Shown: in pieces, positions 1-7,542 of the stretch
Position numbering within the stretch: position 1 is the first letter of the stretch
How the letters are laid out: each line of letters starts with the position of its first letter
DNA from: Planctomycetota bacterium
GTDB taxonomy: Bacteria > Planctomycetota > Planctomycetia > Pirellulales > Lacipirellulaceae
Length of the DNA stretch: 18,806 nt
Reading direction: 5' to 3'
Assembly (NCBI GenBank): GCA_013151315.1
Contig: JAADIN010000054.1
Coordinates: 1 to 18,806, forward strand
Made by a program: the position numbers and the translations under genes
Notes under the pieces: model-generated
Database searches by the model: none
What the model was told of the DNA's origin: nothing
The model's input: only the letters and a program-made list of their open reading frames with translations

Positions 1-209
1 CGGGAAGCGGAATCCTCGAACTGGTGGCCAGTACCATGGCCCTGAATCAAGGACGCCTCTTTCGGACGCTGAATTTCGAGACCCCCGACCCACAGGCAGC
101 GCTGGCCATTACCACCGACGATCAGCAGCCCTCAGGCGACAGCTTTTTGAAGCTAAGCGTCACTCCGCAGGCCCAAGCGGTGGCGGTAGTCGTAACGCGG
201 GGCGACTGA
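1..209 (+). CDS. Beta-ketoacyl-ACP synthase, C-terminal end (partial)
   Basis: This is the last 68 codons of a gene that begins before the window; the frame is open from base 3 and stops at TGA 207-209. The visible stretch GSGILELVASTMALNQG followed by TLNFETPDP matches the C-terminal part of condensing enzymes of the FabF/KAS II type, which extend acyl chains on acyl carrier protein. The family normally ends with a GFGG(T/Q)N-like loop near the active site. Here the equivalent segment reads SVTPQAQAVAVVV, so that loop is not canonical, and this may be a diverged paralogue and not the housekeeping FabF. The GTG at 24 is internal, not a start. The family call is fairly safe; the exact subtype is not. 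Confidence 0.75.
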   Translation, partial: GSGILELVASTMALNQGRLFRTLNFETPDPQAALAITTDDQQPSGDSFLKLSVTPQAQAVAVVVTRGD

Positions 210-239
210 ATAACCTCGATTTACTCGTTCTGAGTTGGT

Positions 240-288
240 TGGTAGCCGGAGGCGCACGGCTGGTAGCCGGAGGCGCACCCGCCTCCGG
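240..288. repeat. Duplicated 18-bp unit with hairpin in the nusA leader
   Basis: The unit TGGTAGCCGGAGGCGCAC occurs at 240-257 and again at 261-278. The second copy runs into CGCCTCCGG (280-288), which pairs perfectly with CCGGAGGCG (267-275) around a CACC loop. An inverted match to the GGTAGCCGGA part lies at 337-346. The whole 210-566 spacer (357 bases) holds no convincing gene; it contains these repeats, a tandem nonamer, a palindrome and two candidate promoters. Confidence 0.8.
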
Positions 289-326
289 ACTCTCCGGACT
301 CTCCGGACTCTCCGGACTCTCCGGAC
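284..326. repeat. Tandem 9-bp repeat (TCCGGACTC), four full copies plus part
   Basis: Four exact copies of TCCGGACTC run from 284 to 319, and a partial fifth at 320-326 leads straight into the palindrome at 321-341. It overlaps the hairpin on its left. Small open frames here encode only Ser-Gly-Glu or Leu-Ser-Gly repeats on either strand and are by-products of the tandem array, not genes. Confidence 0.9.
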
Positions 327-341
327 CGCGTGGCGGTCCGG
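321..341. repeat. Perfect REP-like palindrome, related to the RAYT-flanking repeats
   Basis: CCGGACCGC and GCGGTCCGG form a perfect 9-bp stem around a GTG loop. The same core, CGGACCGCGTGGCGG, recurs at 10924-10938 and 11493-11507 beside the Y1 transposase gene, with the same GTG loop. This places a likely non-autonomous copy of that repeat family in the nusA leader. There is no T run after it, so it does not look like an intrinsic terminator. Confidence 0.7.
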
Positions 342-361
342 CTACCCGCGTCGCAGACCGC

Positions 362-390
362 TTGACACCTCAATTTCCGGTCGCTATCGT
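362..390 (+). promoter_or_regulatory. Candidate sigma-70-type promoter for the nusA-infB cluster
   Basis: A perfect TTGACA (362-367) is followed by a 17-base spacer and TATCGT (385-390), which matches four of six -10 positions. It would start a transcript about 170 bases ahead of nusA, just after the repeat cluster. Box match and spacing are the only evidence. Confidence 0.4.
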
Positions 391-453
391 GGCTAGATTG
401 CAGATCGCTTCCGATTGGCATTTCGGCCCTTCCGGGCGATCTCAAAAAACTGA

Positions 454-462
454 TGCTATAAC
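454..462 (+). promoter_or_regulatory. Candidate extended -10 promoter ahead of nusA
   Basis: TGCTATAAC has the TGn extension followed by TATAAC, five of six matches to the -10 consensus. No good -35 box lies 17 bases upstream. It could be a second start site for nusA, closer than the candidate at 362-390. Confidence 0.3.
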
Positions 463-566
463 GTGTGGAACCCCTCGTGCCGCGAGACACGACACCTTCC
501 CGTCCGACAATTTGACAATTCGATTTGCCCAGCGGCGGGCGACATAAGCCGCAGAGAGACCCCCTC

Positions 567-2095
567 ATGAACCCTAGTGAAGTGCTGAGAATCGTTGATG
601 CCATTCATCGCGACAAGAACATCGAAAAAGAAATCGTGTTCGAGGGGATTGAGGCTGCGCTGATCTCTGCCCAAAAAGCACTATGGCGAAGAGGCTGAAA
701 TCGAAGTTCGAATCGATCGCGACCAGGGAACCATCACCGCCTCCTGCGATGGCGAGCCGCTCGACTCCGAAGAAACCGTCGGCCGTATCGGCGCTCAAAC
801 TGCCAAGCAGGTGATGATTCAGAAGATCCGCGAAGCCGAGCGGGATGCGCTGCACGACGAGTACAGCGAGCTGATCGGCGAAATGGTCAGCGGCATTATT
901 CAGCGATACGAAGGCGGCGCCGCAACCGTCTCGCTGACCAACGTCGAAGCCATTCTGCCTCGTAGCGAACAGATTCCTGGCGAAACCCATCACGTCAACG
1001 AGCGAGTAAGAACAACCGTTTTCGAGGTGCGAAAATCGGGAAGTCGCGTCAAAGTGATCCTCAGTCGAGCCCGACCTCAACTCGTTCAACGTCTGTTCGA
1101 GCAAGAGATTCCCGAAATTATCGATGGAGTCATCGAAGTGCGCGCCATGTCGCGAGAGCCCGGCTACCGCTCGAAGGTCGCGGTCAGCAGTAGCGACCAG
1201 CGGGTCGATTGCGTCGGTGCCTGCGTCGGCGTCCGTGGCAACCGCATCAAAAACATTGTCGACGAACTGGCCGGCGAACGTATCGACATCGTCCGCTGGG
1301 ACGACAACCTCGAAATTTTCATTCCCAACGCCCTTCAGCCGGCCCGAAGTCGAGCAGGTCATCCTCTGCAAGATGCTCGGCCGAGCGATTGTGCTCGTGC
1401 GAGAAGATCAGTTGTCGCTAGCCATTGGCCGACGGGGCCAAAATGTCCGACTGGCGAGCAAGCTCTCCGGCTGGGACATCGAGATCATGACTCAAGAAGA
1501 GTTGGCCGAGTCGATCGATCGGGCCGTTCAAGGTTTCAGTGTCATCGATGGCATCGAAACCGAGCTCGCTGAACGATTGGTCGAAGAAGGTTTCCTCAGC
1601 TACGATGATCTGACGATCATCGAGCCCGATGCGCTGATGGAGATGGGCGGATTGACCGCCGAGCAGGTCGATCATGTCGTCGAGCAGGCCGAAGCTCAAG
1701 CTGAAGAGGCGGAAACCGCCGCGAAGGAAGCACGCCGCCAGAAGCGCGAGCAAGACCGCCAAGCTGCCATTCAAGCAGATATCGACGCCAAGGAAGCCGC
1801 GAAGGAAGCAGCCAACGCTGAAAAAGAGGCTGCTGAAGCTGAACTGAGCGAAGAATCACCGACTTCACCTGAAGAAGCGGAAGCGGGAGAGACCGAGGAA
1901 AGTGTTGACGACTCTGGCACCGTAAAAGAGAAAGAAGGCGGTTCCGAGGAAGTGGCAGCAGTCCAAGATCAAGATACACCCGAAGAAAGCAACACCGAAG
2001 AAAGCAACACCGACGAAAGCAACACCGACGAAAGCAAGACCGACGAAAGCAAGACCGAAGTACCCGCCGGACCGTCCGGCGAGGGTTCCGAATAG
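567..2095 (+). CDS. nusA: Transcription factor NusA, reading frame broken by two apparent +1 shifts
   Basis: NusA binds RNA polymerase and RNA, and acts in pausing, termination and antitermination. Three segments together give one NusA. The N-terminal domain starts at ATG 567 (MNPSEVLRIVDAIHRDKN) and, read straight, stops at 696-698. The next segment, from about 673, holds the rest of the N-domain and the S1 domain (GEMVSGIIQRYEGG), then KH1 (VGVRGNRIKNIVDELAGERI). The third segment, from about 1346, holds KH2 (AIGRRGQNVRLASKLSGW), a helix-hairpin-helix-like part and a long acidic, coiled-coil-prone tail, stopping at TAG 2093-2095. Each junction needs one extra C removed, at 670-672 and at 1343-1345. 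Sequence on both sides is well conserved, so errors or very recent lesions are more likely than an old pseudogene. A weak AGAGAG precedes the start. Neighbours infB and rbfA fit the usual cluster; rimP is not seen. Confidence 0.85.
1982..2056 (+). repeat. 15-bp tandem repeat encoding (E/D)ES(N/K)T in the NusA tail
   Basis: Five in-frame units of 15 bases, such as GACGAAAGCAACACC, encode EESNT, EESNT, DESNT, DESKT and DESKT. The units differ at only a few bases, suggesting recent expansion. They lie in the acidic, likely disordered C-terminus after the KH domains. Confidence 0.9.
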
Positions 2096-2254
2096 TTGGT
2101 GCCCTGTGATAATTGTCCAAACTAGGTTTGTCCAAATTGGCGCAGCTGTTGGAGGACGTTAGTTATGGTTTCCTAAGTGATCAAAAGAACCGCGAGCAAG
2201 CGCCCCCGTCCCGTAGAACTAATTTTTTATTCGACCATTAGCGCCGACTCGCAC

Positions 2255-2258
2255 GGAG
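2255..2258 (+). promoter_or_regulatory. Ribosome binding site deciding the infB TTG start
   Basis: GGAG lies nine bases before TTG 2268-2270. With the conserved N-terminus MAIRIYALAKEL beginning exactly at that TTG, it supports a non-ATG start for infB. Most other genes here have no such clear site. Confidence 0.6.
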
Positions 2259-2267
2259 AAATTTGTC

Positions 2268-5033
2268 TTGGCCATCCGCATATACGCATTAGCTAAGGAA
2301 CTGAAGGTTGACAGCAAGGAACTGGTCGATATCTGCGCCAATGCAGGCATCACCGGCAAAGGTTCTGCGCTGGCAAGTCTTTCTGACGAAGAAGCGGAGA
2401 AGCTTCGCAGTCACATGTCGGGTTCAACCGGAGGGCCGCCTTCTGGAGCCAGTGCTTCAGGAACCCGTGCTTCTGGAACCCGTTCTCCCAAAGCAAATTC
2501 AGGCCCGATAGCACCTGAGCGCCCAAGCAAACCGGCAGCCTCCGAGGGCAAGATGCCGGTCATCAGTGCGCCTCGCTCCGCAGGTCCTCTCGCGGGAATT
2601 CGCAAGCCAAAAGCTCTCCCGCCAGAAGCCGTCGAATCCGTCGAGCCAACCCCTGCCACGCCAAGCGAGCCCCCCAGTCAAGAAGACCAAGGCAAGCCAG
2701 AAGTCCAAGAGCCTCGCTCACCCGGCCCTCTGGCCCGCGTGATGAAGCGTGAAGACTATATCGGCCCAGGCAACGCTTCGGGCAAGCTTCGCAACATCGG
2801 AGGCTCGACTCCTTCGAACGGGGGCTCAAAACCGACCAACGGGGGAGGCCAACGTGGCCGACCAGGCATCAAGTTTGCGCCAATCCCCGCCAGTGGACAG
2901 CCGGCACCCAAAGCAAGTTCCAAGACCGAGGAGCCGACCCAAAAGCCAGATATGAAGCTCCCGGCCGATGCGCTCCGGGCAGGCAAAGGGGGAGTAAAAC
3001 CTCTCTCCGCCCATTTGCGTCGTCATGAAGAATCACTTGAATCGGCGAAGCAGAAGGAAGCCGCAGGGAAAGAAACCAAAGGAAAACGCGGTACGTCCAA
3101 GACGCCCATGCTCGGGGGCCGCGAGCAACGCCAACTCGGCCGACAGCGCCAACCGCAAAGACGCGGCTCGATGGACGGTCGGCCTCGCCGATTCCGTCGG
3201 ACTCGCCGGTCGGGCGTGAACTCTGCCGCACCACGAAAAAACAAAATTTCGTTGCAGCTTCCTTGCACGGTTCGAGAACTTTCCGAAGCGGCCGGCGTTC
3301 AGGCGAACCAAATCTTGCGGATCCTGATGGAAGAGGGCGTGATGACCACCATCGCCGCCCAGATGGACCCCGAATTGACCGAGTTGGTCGCCGCCGAGCT
3401 CGACTTCGACATCGTGCTCAAGGAAGCCGTCAGCTTTGAGGATCAACTGATCACGGGAATTCTTGAGCAACAAGACGCCGAGGAAGATCTTGTCCCTCGG
3501 CCGCCCGTGATTACCTTCCTTGGACACGTCGACCACGGCAAGACTTCGCTCCTCGATCGCATCATCGATACCGATGTGGTCAGCGGCGAAAGTGGCGGCA
3601 TCACGCAACACATTCGCGCCTACGCAGTCGACCGAGAGGGTCAGCAAATTTCCTTCGTCGATACGCCTGGTCACGAAGCCTTTACCGAGATGCGAGCCCG
3701 AGGGGCGAATGTCACCGACATCGCCGTTTTGGTCGTCGCCGCCGACGACGGCATCATGCCTCAAACCGAGGAAGCCATCAGCCACGCGCGGGCTGCCGAA
3801 GTTCCTATCGTCGTCGCTCTCAACAAAACCGATCTCCCGGGCGTCGATATCAATCGGGCCATGCAAGGACTCGCGGCAAACGAGTTGCTGCCCAGCGAAT
3901 GGGGCGGTGAAGTCGAGGTCATCAAAACCAGCGCCATCACGGGCGATGGCATCGACGATTTGCTCGAGACACTACTTACCGTCGCTGAGTTGCACGAATA
4001 TAAAGCCAATCCCAACCGACCTGCGATCGGCACCTGTCTCGAAGCCCAACAAGAGACGGGTCGTGGCATCGTCGCAAAAGTCCTCGTGCAAAATGGCACG
4101 CTCCGAGTCGGCGACGTGATTGTTTGCGGCCAAGCCTACGGACGTGTGAAGGCCTTGTACGAAACCTTGCACCCCGACCGTCGCCTCGAAGAGGCCGGCC
4201 CCAGTACTCCGGTCAATCTCACGGGTTTGAATATAGCCCCCGGCGCGGGCGACCATTTTTATGTTTTAGACGACATTGCCGATGCACGCACCATCGCCGA
4301 GTCGCGCTCCGACACCGAGCGAGAAAGCACCCTCGGCGTCGGCATCCAGCAGCATGTGACGCTAGAAAATTTGTTCGAACGACTCGATGGTGCCGACGAA
4401 GTGCAAACGCTCAATCTCATTTTGCGAGCCGATGTCCGTGGATCGATCGAAGCGATTCAAAAGGAACTCCAAAAACTCGATCATCCGGAAGTCAAAATCA
4501 AGCTTCTCCAGGCCACGGTCGGAGGCATTACCGAGGCCGACGTCACCCTGGCCGATGCTTCCGACGCGATTATCCTTGGCTTCAATGTCGTTGCCGACGA
4601 AAGCGCTCGAATGCTTGCCGATGCACGAGGCGTGCAAATCAAACGTTACCAAATCATTTACAAAATCACCGAAGACTTGAAGGCGGCCCTCGAAGGTTTG
4701 CTCACCCCCGAACAACGCGAAATCGATCTTGGTCGGGCCCTCGTGCAGCAGACCTTCAAAATCAGTCGCGTCGGCACGATCGCCGGCTGCCGGGTGCTCG
4801 CCGGCACGATCGAGCGCAACAGTCGGGCGCGGGTGATTCGCGACAACACGATTCTCGGAGACTACCCGATCGACACCCTTCGACGCGAAAAAGACGACTC
4901 GAAGGAAGTGCGCGAAGGCATGGAGTGCGGCATCAAGCTCTCCGGATTCAACGACGTGAAAGAGGGCGACATCTTTGAAGTCTACCGGATCGATGAAGTC
5001 GGACGCACCTTCGACGAGACGGTAAACCAGTAG
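2268..5033 (+). CDS. infB: Translation initiation factor IF-2
   Basis: IF-2 is the GTPase that brings initiator tRNA to the 30S subunit and promotes subunit joining. The 921-residue product begins at a TTG with a good GGAG site. It opens with an IF2-N module (IRIYALAKELKVDSKELVDIC). A long Pro/Ser/Lys/Gly-rich linker of about 280 residues ends in an Arg-rich stretch, and a second IF2-N-like module follows (LPCTVRELSEAAG). The G domain shows GHVDHGKT (419-426), the GGITQHI switch, DTPGH (465-469), NKTD (519-522) and SAITG. The C-terminal beta-barrel and tRNA-binding domains are complete and end normally. The spacer from nusA is 172 bases and shows no clear terminator, only a duplicated TTGTCCAAA. 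rbfA follows after 114 bases. Family and completeness are clear. Confidence 0.98.
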   Translation: MAIRIYALAKELKVDSKELVDICANAGITGKGSALASLSDEEAEKLRSHMSGSTGGPPSGASASGTRASGTRSPKANSGPIAPERPSKPAASEGKMPVISAPRSAGPLAGIRKPKALPPEAVESVEPTPATPSEPPSQEDQGKPEVQEPRSPGPLARVMKREDYIGPGNASGKLRNIGGSTPSNGGSKPTNGGGQRGRPGIKFAPIPASGQPAPKASSKTEEPTQKPDMKLPADALRAGKGGVKPLSAHLRRHEESLESAKQKEAAGKETKGKRGTSKTPMLGGREQRQLGRQRQPQRRGSMDGRPRRFRRTRRSGVNSAAPRKNKISLQLPCTVRELSEAAGVQANQILRILMEEGVMTTIAAQMDPELTELVAAELDFDIVLKEAVSFEDQLITGILEQQDAEEDLVPRPPVITFLGHVDHGKTSLLDRIIDTDVVSGESGGITQHIRAYAVDREGQQISFVDTPGHEAFTEMRARGANVTDIAVLVVAADDGIMPQTEEAISHARAAEVPIVVALNKTDLPGVDINRAMQGLAANELLPSEWGGEVEVIKTSAITGDGIDDLLETLLTVAELHEYKANPNRPAIGTCLEAQQETGRGIVAKVLVQNGTLRVGDVIVCGQAYGRVKALYETLHPDRRLEEAGPSTPVNLTGLNIAPGAGDHFYVLDDIADARTIAESRSDTERESTLGVGIQQHVTLENLFERLDGADEVQTLNLILRADVRGSIEAIQKELQKLDHPEVKIKLLQATVGGITEADVTLADASDAIILGFNVVADESARMLADARGVQIKRYQIIYKITEDLKAALEGLLTPEQREIDLGRALVQQTFKISRVGTIAGCRVLAGTIERNSRARVIRDNTILGDYPIDTLRREKDDSKEVREGMECGIKLSGFNDVKEGDIFEVYRIDEVGRTFDETVNQ

Positions 5034-5095
5034 ATTCAGATGAATCCGCGGGGAATGAGGTCACTCGATCGGTCGGCTAAGCTTTTTGGCACGTT

Positions 5096-5111
5096 CCGTC
5101 CTGGCGGACGG
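5096..5111. other. Short GC hairpin between infB and rbfA
   Basis: CCGTCC and GGACGG form a six-pair stem around TGGC. It is followed by CGTTAACTACTTTTT, so a weak terminator or attenuator is possible, but the T run comes ten bases after the stem. It is small enough to be incidental. Confidence 0.3.
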
Positions 5112-5147
5112 CGTTAACTACTTTTTGGAAAAGATTCAGCGGCAGCG

Positions 5148-5531
5148 ATGACTTCACGACGCGTACAAAAGGCAGCCGAGGCGATTCGCGAAGTGGTCAG
5201 CATGGCCATTCTCGCCGATCTGAAGGACCCTCGCGTCGAAGGGGTCACGGTCACCTTTGTCGAAGTTTCCCCCGACATGCGGTCGGCCAAAGTCCATGTT
5301 TCGATCATGGGCGACGAGACGGCCCAAAAGCTCTGCCTACAGGGCCTGACCAGTTCGGCCGGATTTTTGCAACAAAAAATCGCCCGCCGAATCGACACCC
5401 GCTACACACCTCGCATCAGCTTTGTGATCGACATGGGCGTGAAAAAATCGATTGCCCTAGCCAAGATGCTCCACGACCTGTTGCCTGACGAAATACCGCC
5501 TGACGAACCCGCGGGGCCGACCGTCGATTAA
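5148..5531 (+). CDS. rbfA: Ribosome-binding factor A
   Basis: RbfA is a small KH-like protein that binds the 30S subunit and helps mature the 5' end of 16S rRNA. The 127-residue product starts MTSRRVQKAAEAIREVVS and contains DLKDPRVEGVTVTFVEVSPDMRSAKVHVS, the typical core, then the IARRIDTRYTPRISFVID strand. Length and order fit the family. There is no clear Shine-Dalgarno sequence before the ATG. It lies directly after infB, the usual partner. Confidence 0.95.
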   Translation: MTSRRVQKAAEAIREVVSMAILADLKDPRVEGVTVTFVEVSPDMRSAKVHVSIMGDETAQKLCLQGLTSSAGFLQQKIARRIDTRYTPRISFVIDMGVKKSIALAKMLHDLLPDEIPPDEPAGPTVD

Positions 5532-5549
5532 GATTATGATTATGATTAT
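5532..5549. repeat. GATTAT hexamer, three tandem copies
   Basis: Three exact GATTAT units begin immediately after the rbfA stop codon. The rest of this 89-base spacer is C-rich, with near-repeats of CCCCCAGttCCT/CCCCCAGatCCT, and runs up to the next ATG. It is a short simple-sequence tract of unknown role. Confidence 0.85.
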
Positions 5550-5620
5550 GAAAAAAGAGCTGCCCTAGCCCCCAGTTCCTCACCCCCAGATCCTCTTTCC
5601 TCAAACCGAGACTCCCGCCG

Positions 5621-6664
5621 ATGGCGAGCAATAACCGCGCAGCACTGATCAACAAGGTCCTGAAGGTCGCGAAGCGACACTTCAAGCCTGTCGAAACCGA
5701 GAAAAACCGTACTCTACTCGAGCACCTGCTGTATGCATGTTGCTTAGAAGCTTCGCTGTACGATGCCGCGGACAAGGTCTTTGAGGATCTCTCGCAGCAG
5801 TTCTACGATTGGAACGAAGTGCGCGTGACTTCGGTCCGCGAGCTCGCCACAATCATGAAGCCTCTGAATGATCCGATCGAGGCGGCAAAACGTCTCAAGC
5901 GGGTTCTGCAAAGCGTGTTCGAGACGCACTACTCGTTCGACTTGGAATCGCTGAAAAAGCAAAATATCGGTCAAACCACCAAGCAAATGGACCAGTACAA
6001 CGGATCGACCGGGTTTACGGTTTCCTACGTAACGCAACATGCCCTCGGCGGGCACTCGATTCCCATCAACCGTGGCCTGCTCGAAGCGATGCGAGTGGTC
6101 GGCGTAGTCTCCGACGTCGAAGCCAAGAAGGGCCGCGTCCCAGGACTCGAGCGCGTCGTTGCCAAGAATAAGGGCATCGAACTCGGGACTTTGCTCCACC
6201 AGATCGGCGTGGAGTTGCAGCGTAGCCCTTATGGACCAACGATTCGCAAGCTGCTTTTAGAAATCGACTCTGGCTGCAAAGATCGCTTACCAAAACGGGC
6301 CAACAGAAAGGCCGAAGAAGAAGCGAGGGAAGCCGAGTTCGCAAGAAAAGCAAAAGCCGTGGCCGAAGCAAAAGCGGCCGCAAGACTCAAGGCCGATACC
6401 GCCAAGAAAGAGGCGGCAGCCGCAGCGGCAGAGGCCGTAGCGGCCAAGAAGAAGCCCGCCAAGCCCGTGATATCGCCCCCCAAGGCAACGCCAAAGAAAA
6501 ATCCGGTCAAGAAGAAAGCTGTCACAAAAGGTACCGTCAAGAAGAAGGCTGTCACAAAAAAGGCGGTGACGAAGAAAGTCGCCAAGAAAGAGCCCGTAAA
6601 GAAAGCGGTAAAGAAAAAGAAGAAAACGGCGACCAAAAAACTCTCCAAACGTAAGCCACGGTAG
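5621..6664 (+). CDS. Endonuclease III-fold pseudoenzyme with histone-H1-like basic tail (unnamed)
   Basis: A 347-residue protein with two parts. Residues about 30-220 align without gaps to the HhH-GPD core of endonuclease III: LLEHLLYACCLEASLYDAADKV corresponds to the LLSAQ helix region, YNGSTGFTVSYVT (126-138) to LPGVGRKTANVVL, and ALGGHSIPINRG to AFGWPTIAVDTH. At the catalytic positions Lys is Phe132 and Asp is Asn150, and the hairpin GVG is GST. The C-terminal iron-sulfur region keeps a single Cys (219). So a repair glycosylase activity is unlikely and DNA binding is plausible. Residues about 228-275 are a charged, Ala-rich, probably helical linker. Residues about 276-347 are Lys/Ala/Pro/Thr-rich with repeats such as KKKAVTKK, like histone H1 tails. 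It lies between rbfA and yebC with no Shine-Dalgarno sequence. I infer a nucleoid or RNA/DNA-binding role; none is proven. Confidence 0.7.
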   Translation: MASNNRAALINKVLKVAKRHFKPVETEKNRTLLEHLLYACCLEASLYDAADKVFEDLSQQFYDWNEVRVTSVRELATIMKPLNDPIEAAKRLKRVLQSVFETHYSFDLESLKKQNIGQTTKQMDQYNGSTGFTVSYVTQHALGGHSIPINRGLLEAMRVVGVVSDVEAKKGRVPGLERVVAKNKGIELGTLLHQIGVELQRSPYGPTIRKLLLEIDSGCKDRLPKRANRKAEEEAREAEFARKAKAVAEAKAAARLKADTAKKEAAAAAAEAVAAKKKPAKPVISPPKATPKKNPVKKKAVTKGTVKKKAVTKKAVTKKVAKKEPVKKAVKKKKKTATKKLSKRKPR

Positions 6665-6727
6665 GCTGAAGAGCTGCGAAGACACAAGCGTTATTTACTC
6701 TGGACACTGAACTCTTGACTCTCCCCT

Positions 6728-7477
6728 ATGGCTGGACATTCTCACTGGGCTGGCATCAAGCACAAGAAGGCCTTGATTGACAATAAGCGGGGCAAGGTTT
6801 GGAGCAAGCTCTCCAAGGCCATCATTATTGCTGCCAAGATGGGCGGCGGCGATCCCGACACCAATCTGCGGCTCCGCTACGCGATCAACGACGCCAAAGC
6901 GGTCAGCATGCCCAAGGACAACATCGAACGGGCGATCAAAAAGGGCAGCGGCGAACTGGAAGGGGGCAACTACGACGAGGTCCTCTACGAGGGCTACGGC
7001 CCTGGCGGCGTCGCCGTGCTTTGTGAGATTCTCACCGACAACCGGAATCGTACCGCGCCGGAAGTACGCAAAATTTTCGAAGGCGCCGGCGGCAAGCTCG
7101 GCGCCACGGGCTGTGTGGCTTGGATGTTTGAACGCAAAGGTATCGTCGTGATTGATGGTGCCCAAATCGAAGAGGAAGCCCTGCTCGAGTTGGCCATGGA
7201 AGCTGGCGCCGAGGACGTAAAAACTGCTGATGGCAAGTATGAAGTCGTCAGCGATCCCGACTCGTTCGGAAACCTGCAAGACGCCTTGCGCGCAGCGGAA
7301 ATCGAAATCGAAATCAGCGAGCTCAACCGCGTACCGAACGACACCATCGACCTCGATGCCGAGATGGCCAAGCGAGTCCTCAAACTGATGGACCAGCTCG
7401 ACGATCACGACGATGTCCAGAAAGTAGCCGCGAATTTCAGTCTACCCGAGGGGGTTCTGGAAGAACTGGAGGGTTGA
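6728..7477 (+). CDS. yebC: YebC/TACO1-family protein
   Basis: The 249-residue product opens MAGHSHWAGIKHKKALIDNKRGKVWSKLSK, the hallmark of this family, and shows NLRLRYAINDAKAVSMPKDNIERAIKKG and YEGYGPGGVAVLCE. The length is typical. Family members have been described as transcriptional regulators and, for related proteins, as factors helping ribosomes through proline stretches, so the precise role here is open. The 63-base spacer before it has no clear Shine-Dalgarno sequence and contains short CT-rich near-repeats. Its stop codon overlaps the first arm of a large inverted repeat. Confidence 0.96.
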   Translation: MAGHSHWAGIKHKKALIDNKRGKVWSKLSKAIIIAAKMGGGDPDTNLRLRYAINDAKAVSMPKDNIERAIKKGSGELEGGNYDEVLYEGYGPGGVAVLCEILTDNRNRTAPEVRKIFEGAGGKLGATGCVAWMFERKGIVVIDGAQIEEEALLELAMEAGAEDVKTADGKYEVVSDPDSFGNLQDALRAAEIEIEISELNRVPNDTIDLDAEMAKRVLKLMDQLDDHDDVQKVAANFSLPEGVLEELEG

Positions 7478-7542
7478 GCCGCACGGCGCTAGCCGCGGGT
7501 TCTGGGGCGTAGCGAGGTGCCGACGCTAGCGCGTTGCGGCTC
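7476..7542. repeat. Long inverted repeat between convergent yebC and cytochrome genes
   Basis: The 18-base arm at 7476-7493 (GAGCCGCACGGCGCTAGC) matches the reverse complement of 7525-7542 at all but two positions. The 31-base centre is itself GC-rich. The arms overlap the stop codons of both converging genes. It could terminate transcription from both sides, or be a copy of a dispersed palindromic repeat; no T run is present. Confidence 0.75.

Noticed and set aside
284..326. Possible CRISPR-like array
   Set aside because: The units are 9 bases with no spacers; it is a simple tandem repeat.
512..546. TTGACA at 512-517 as a promoter for nusA
   Set aside because: No -10-like box at 16-18 bases; the sequence there is GC-rich.
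670..1345. Programmed +1 frameshifting in nusA as the preferred explanation
   Set aside because: No stop codon lies at the second site and no known slippery arrangement is present; sequence error or lesion is simpler, so recoding is kept only as a minor alternative.
574..1371. 265-codon minus-strand frame over nusA
   Set aside because: It lies opposite clear NusA sequence and shows no recognisable domain; it is a shadow of codon bias.
4124..4978. 284-codon plus-strand frame inside infB
   Set aside because: Arg/Pro/His-rich composition typical of an out-of-frame reading of a GC-rich gene; IF-2 occupies this region fully.
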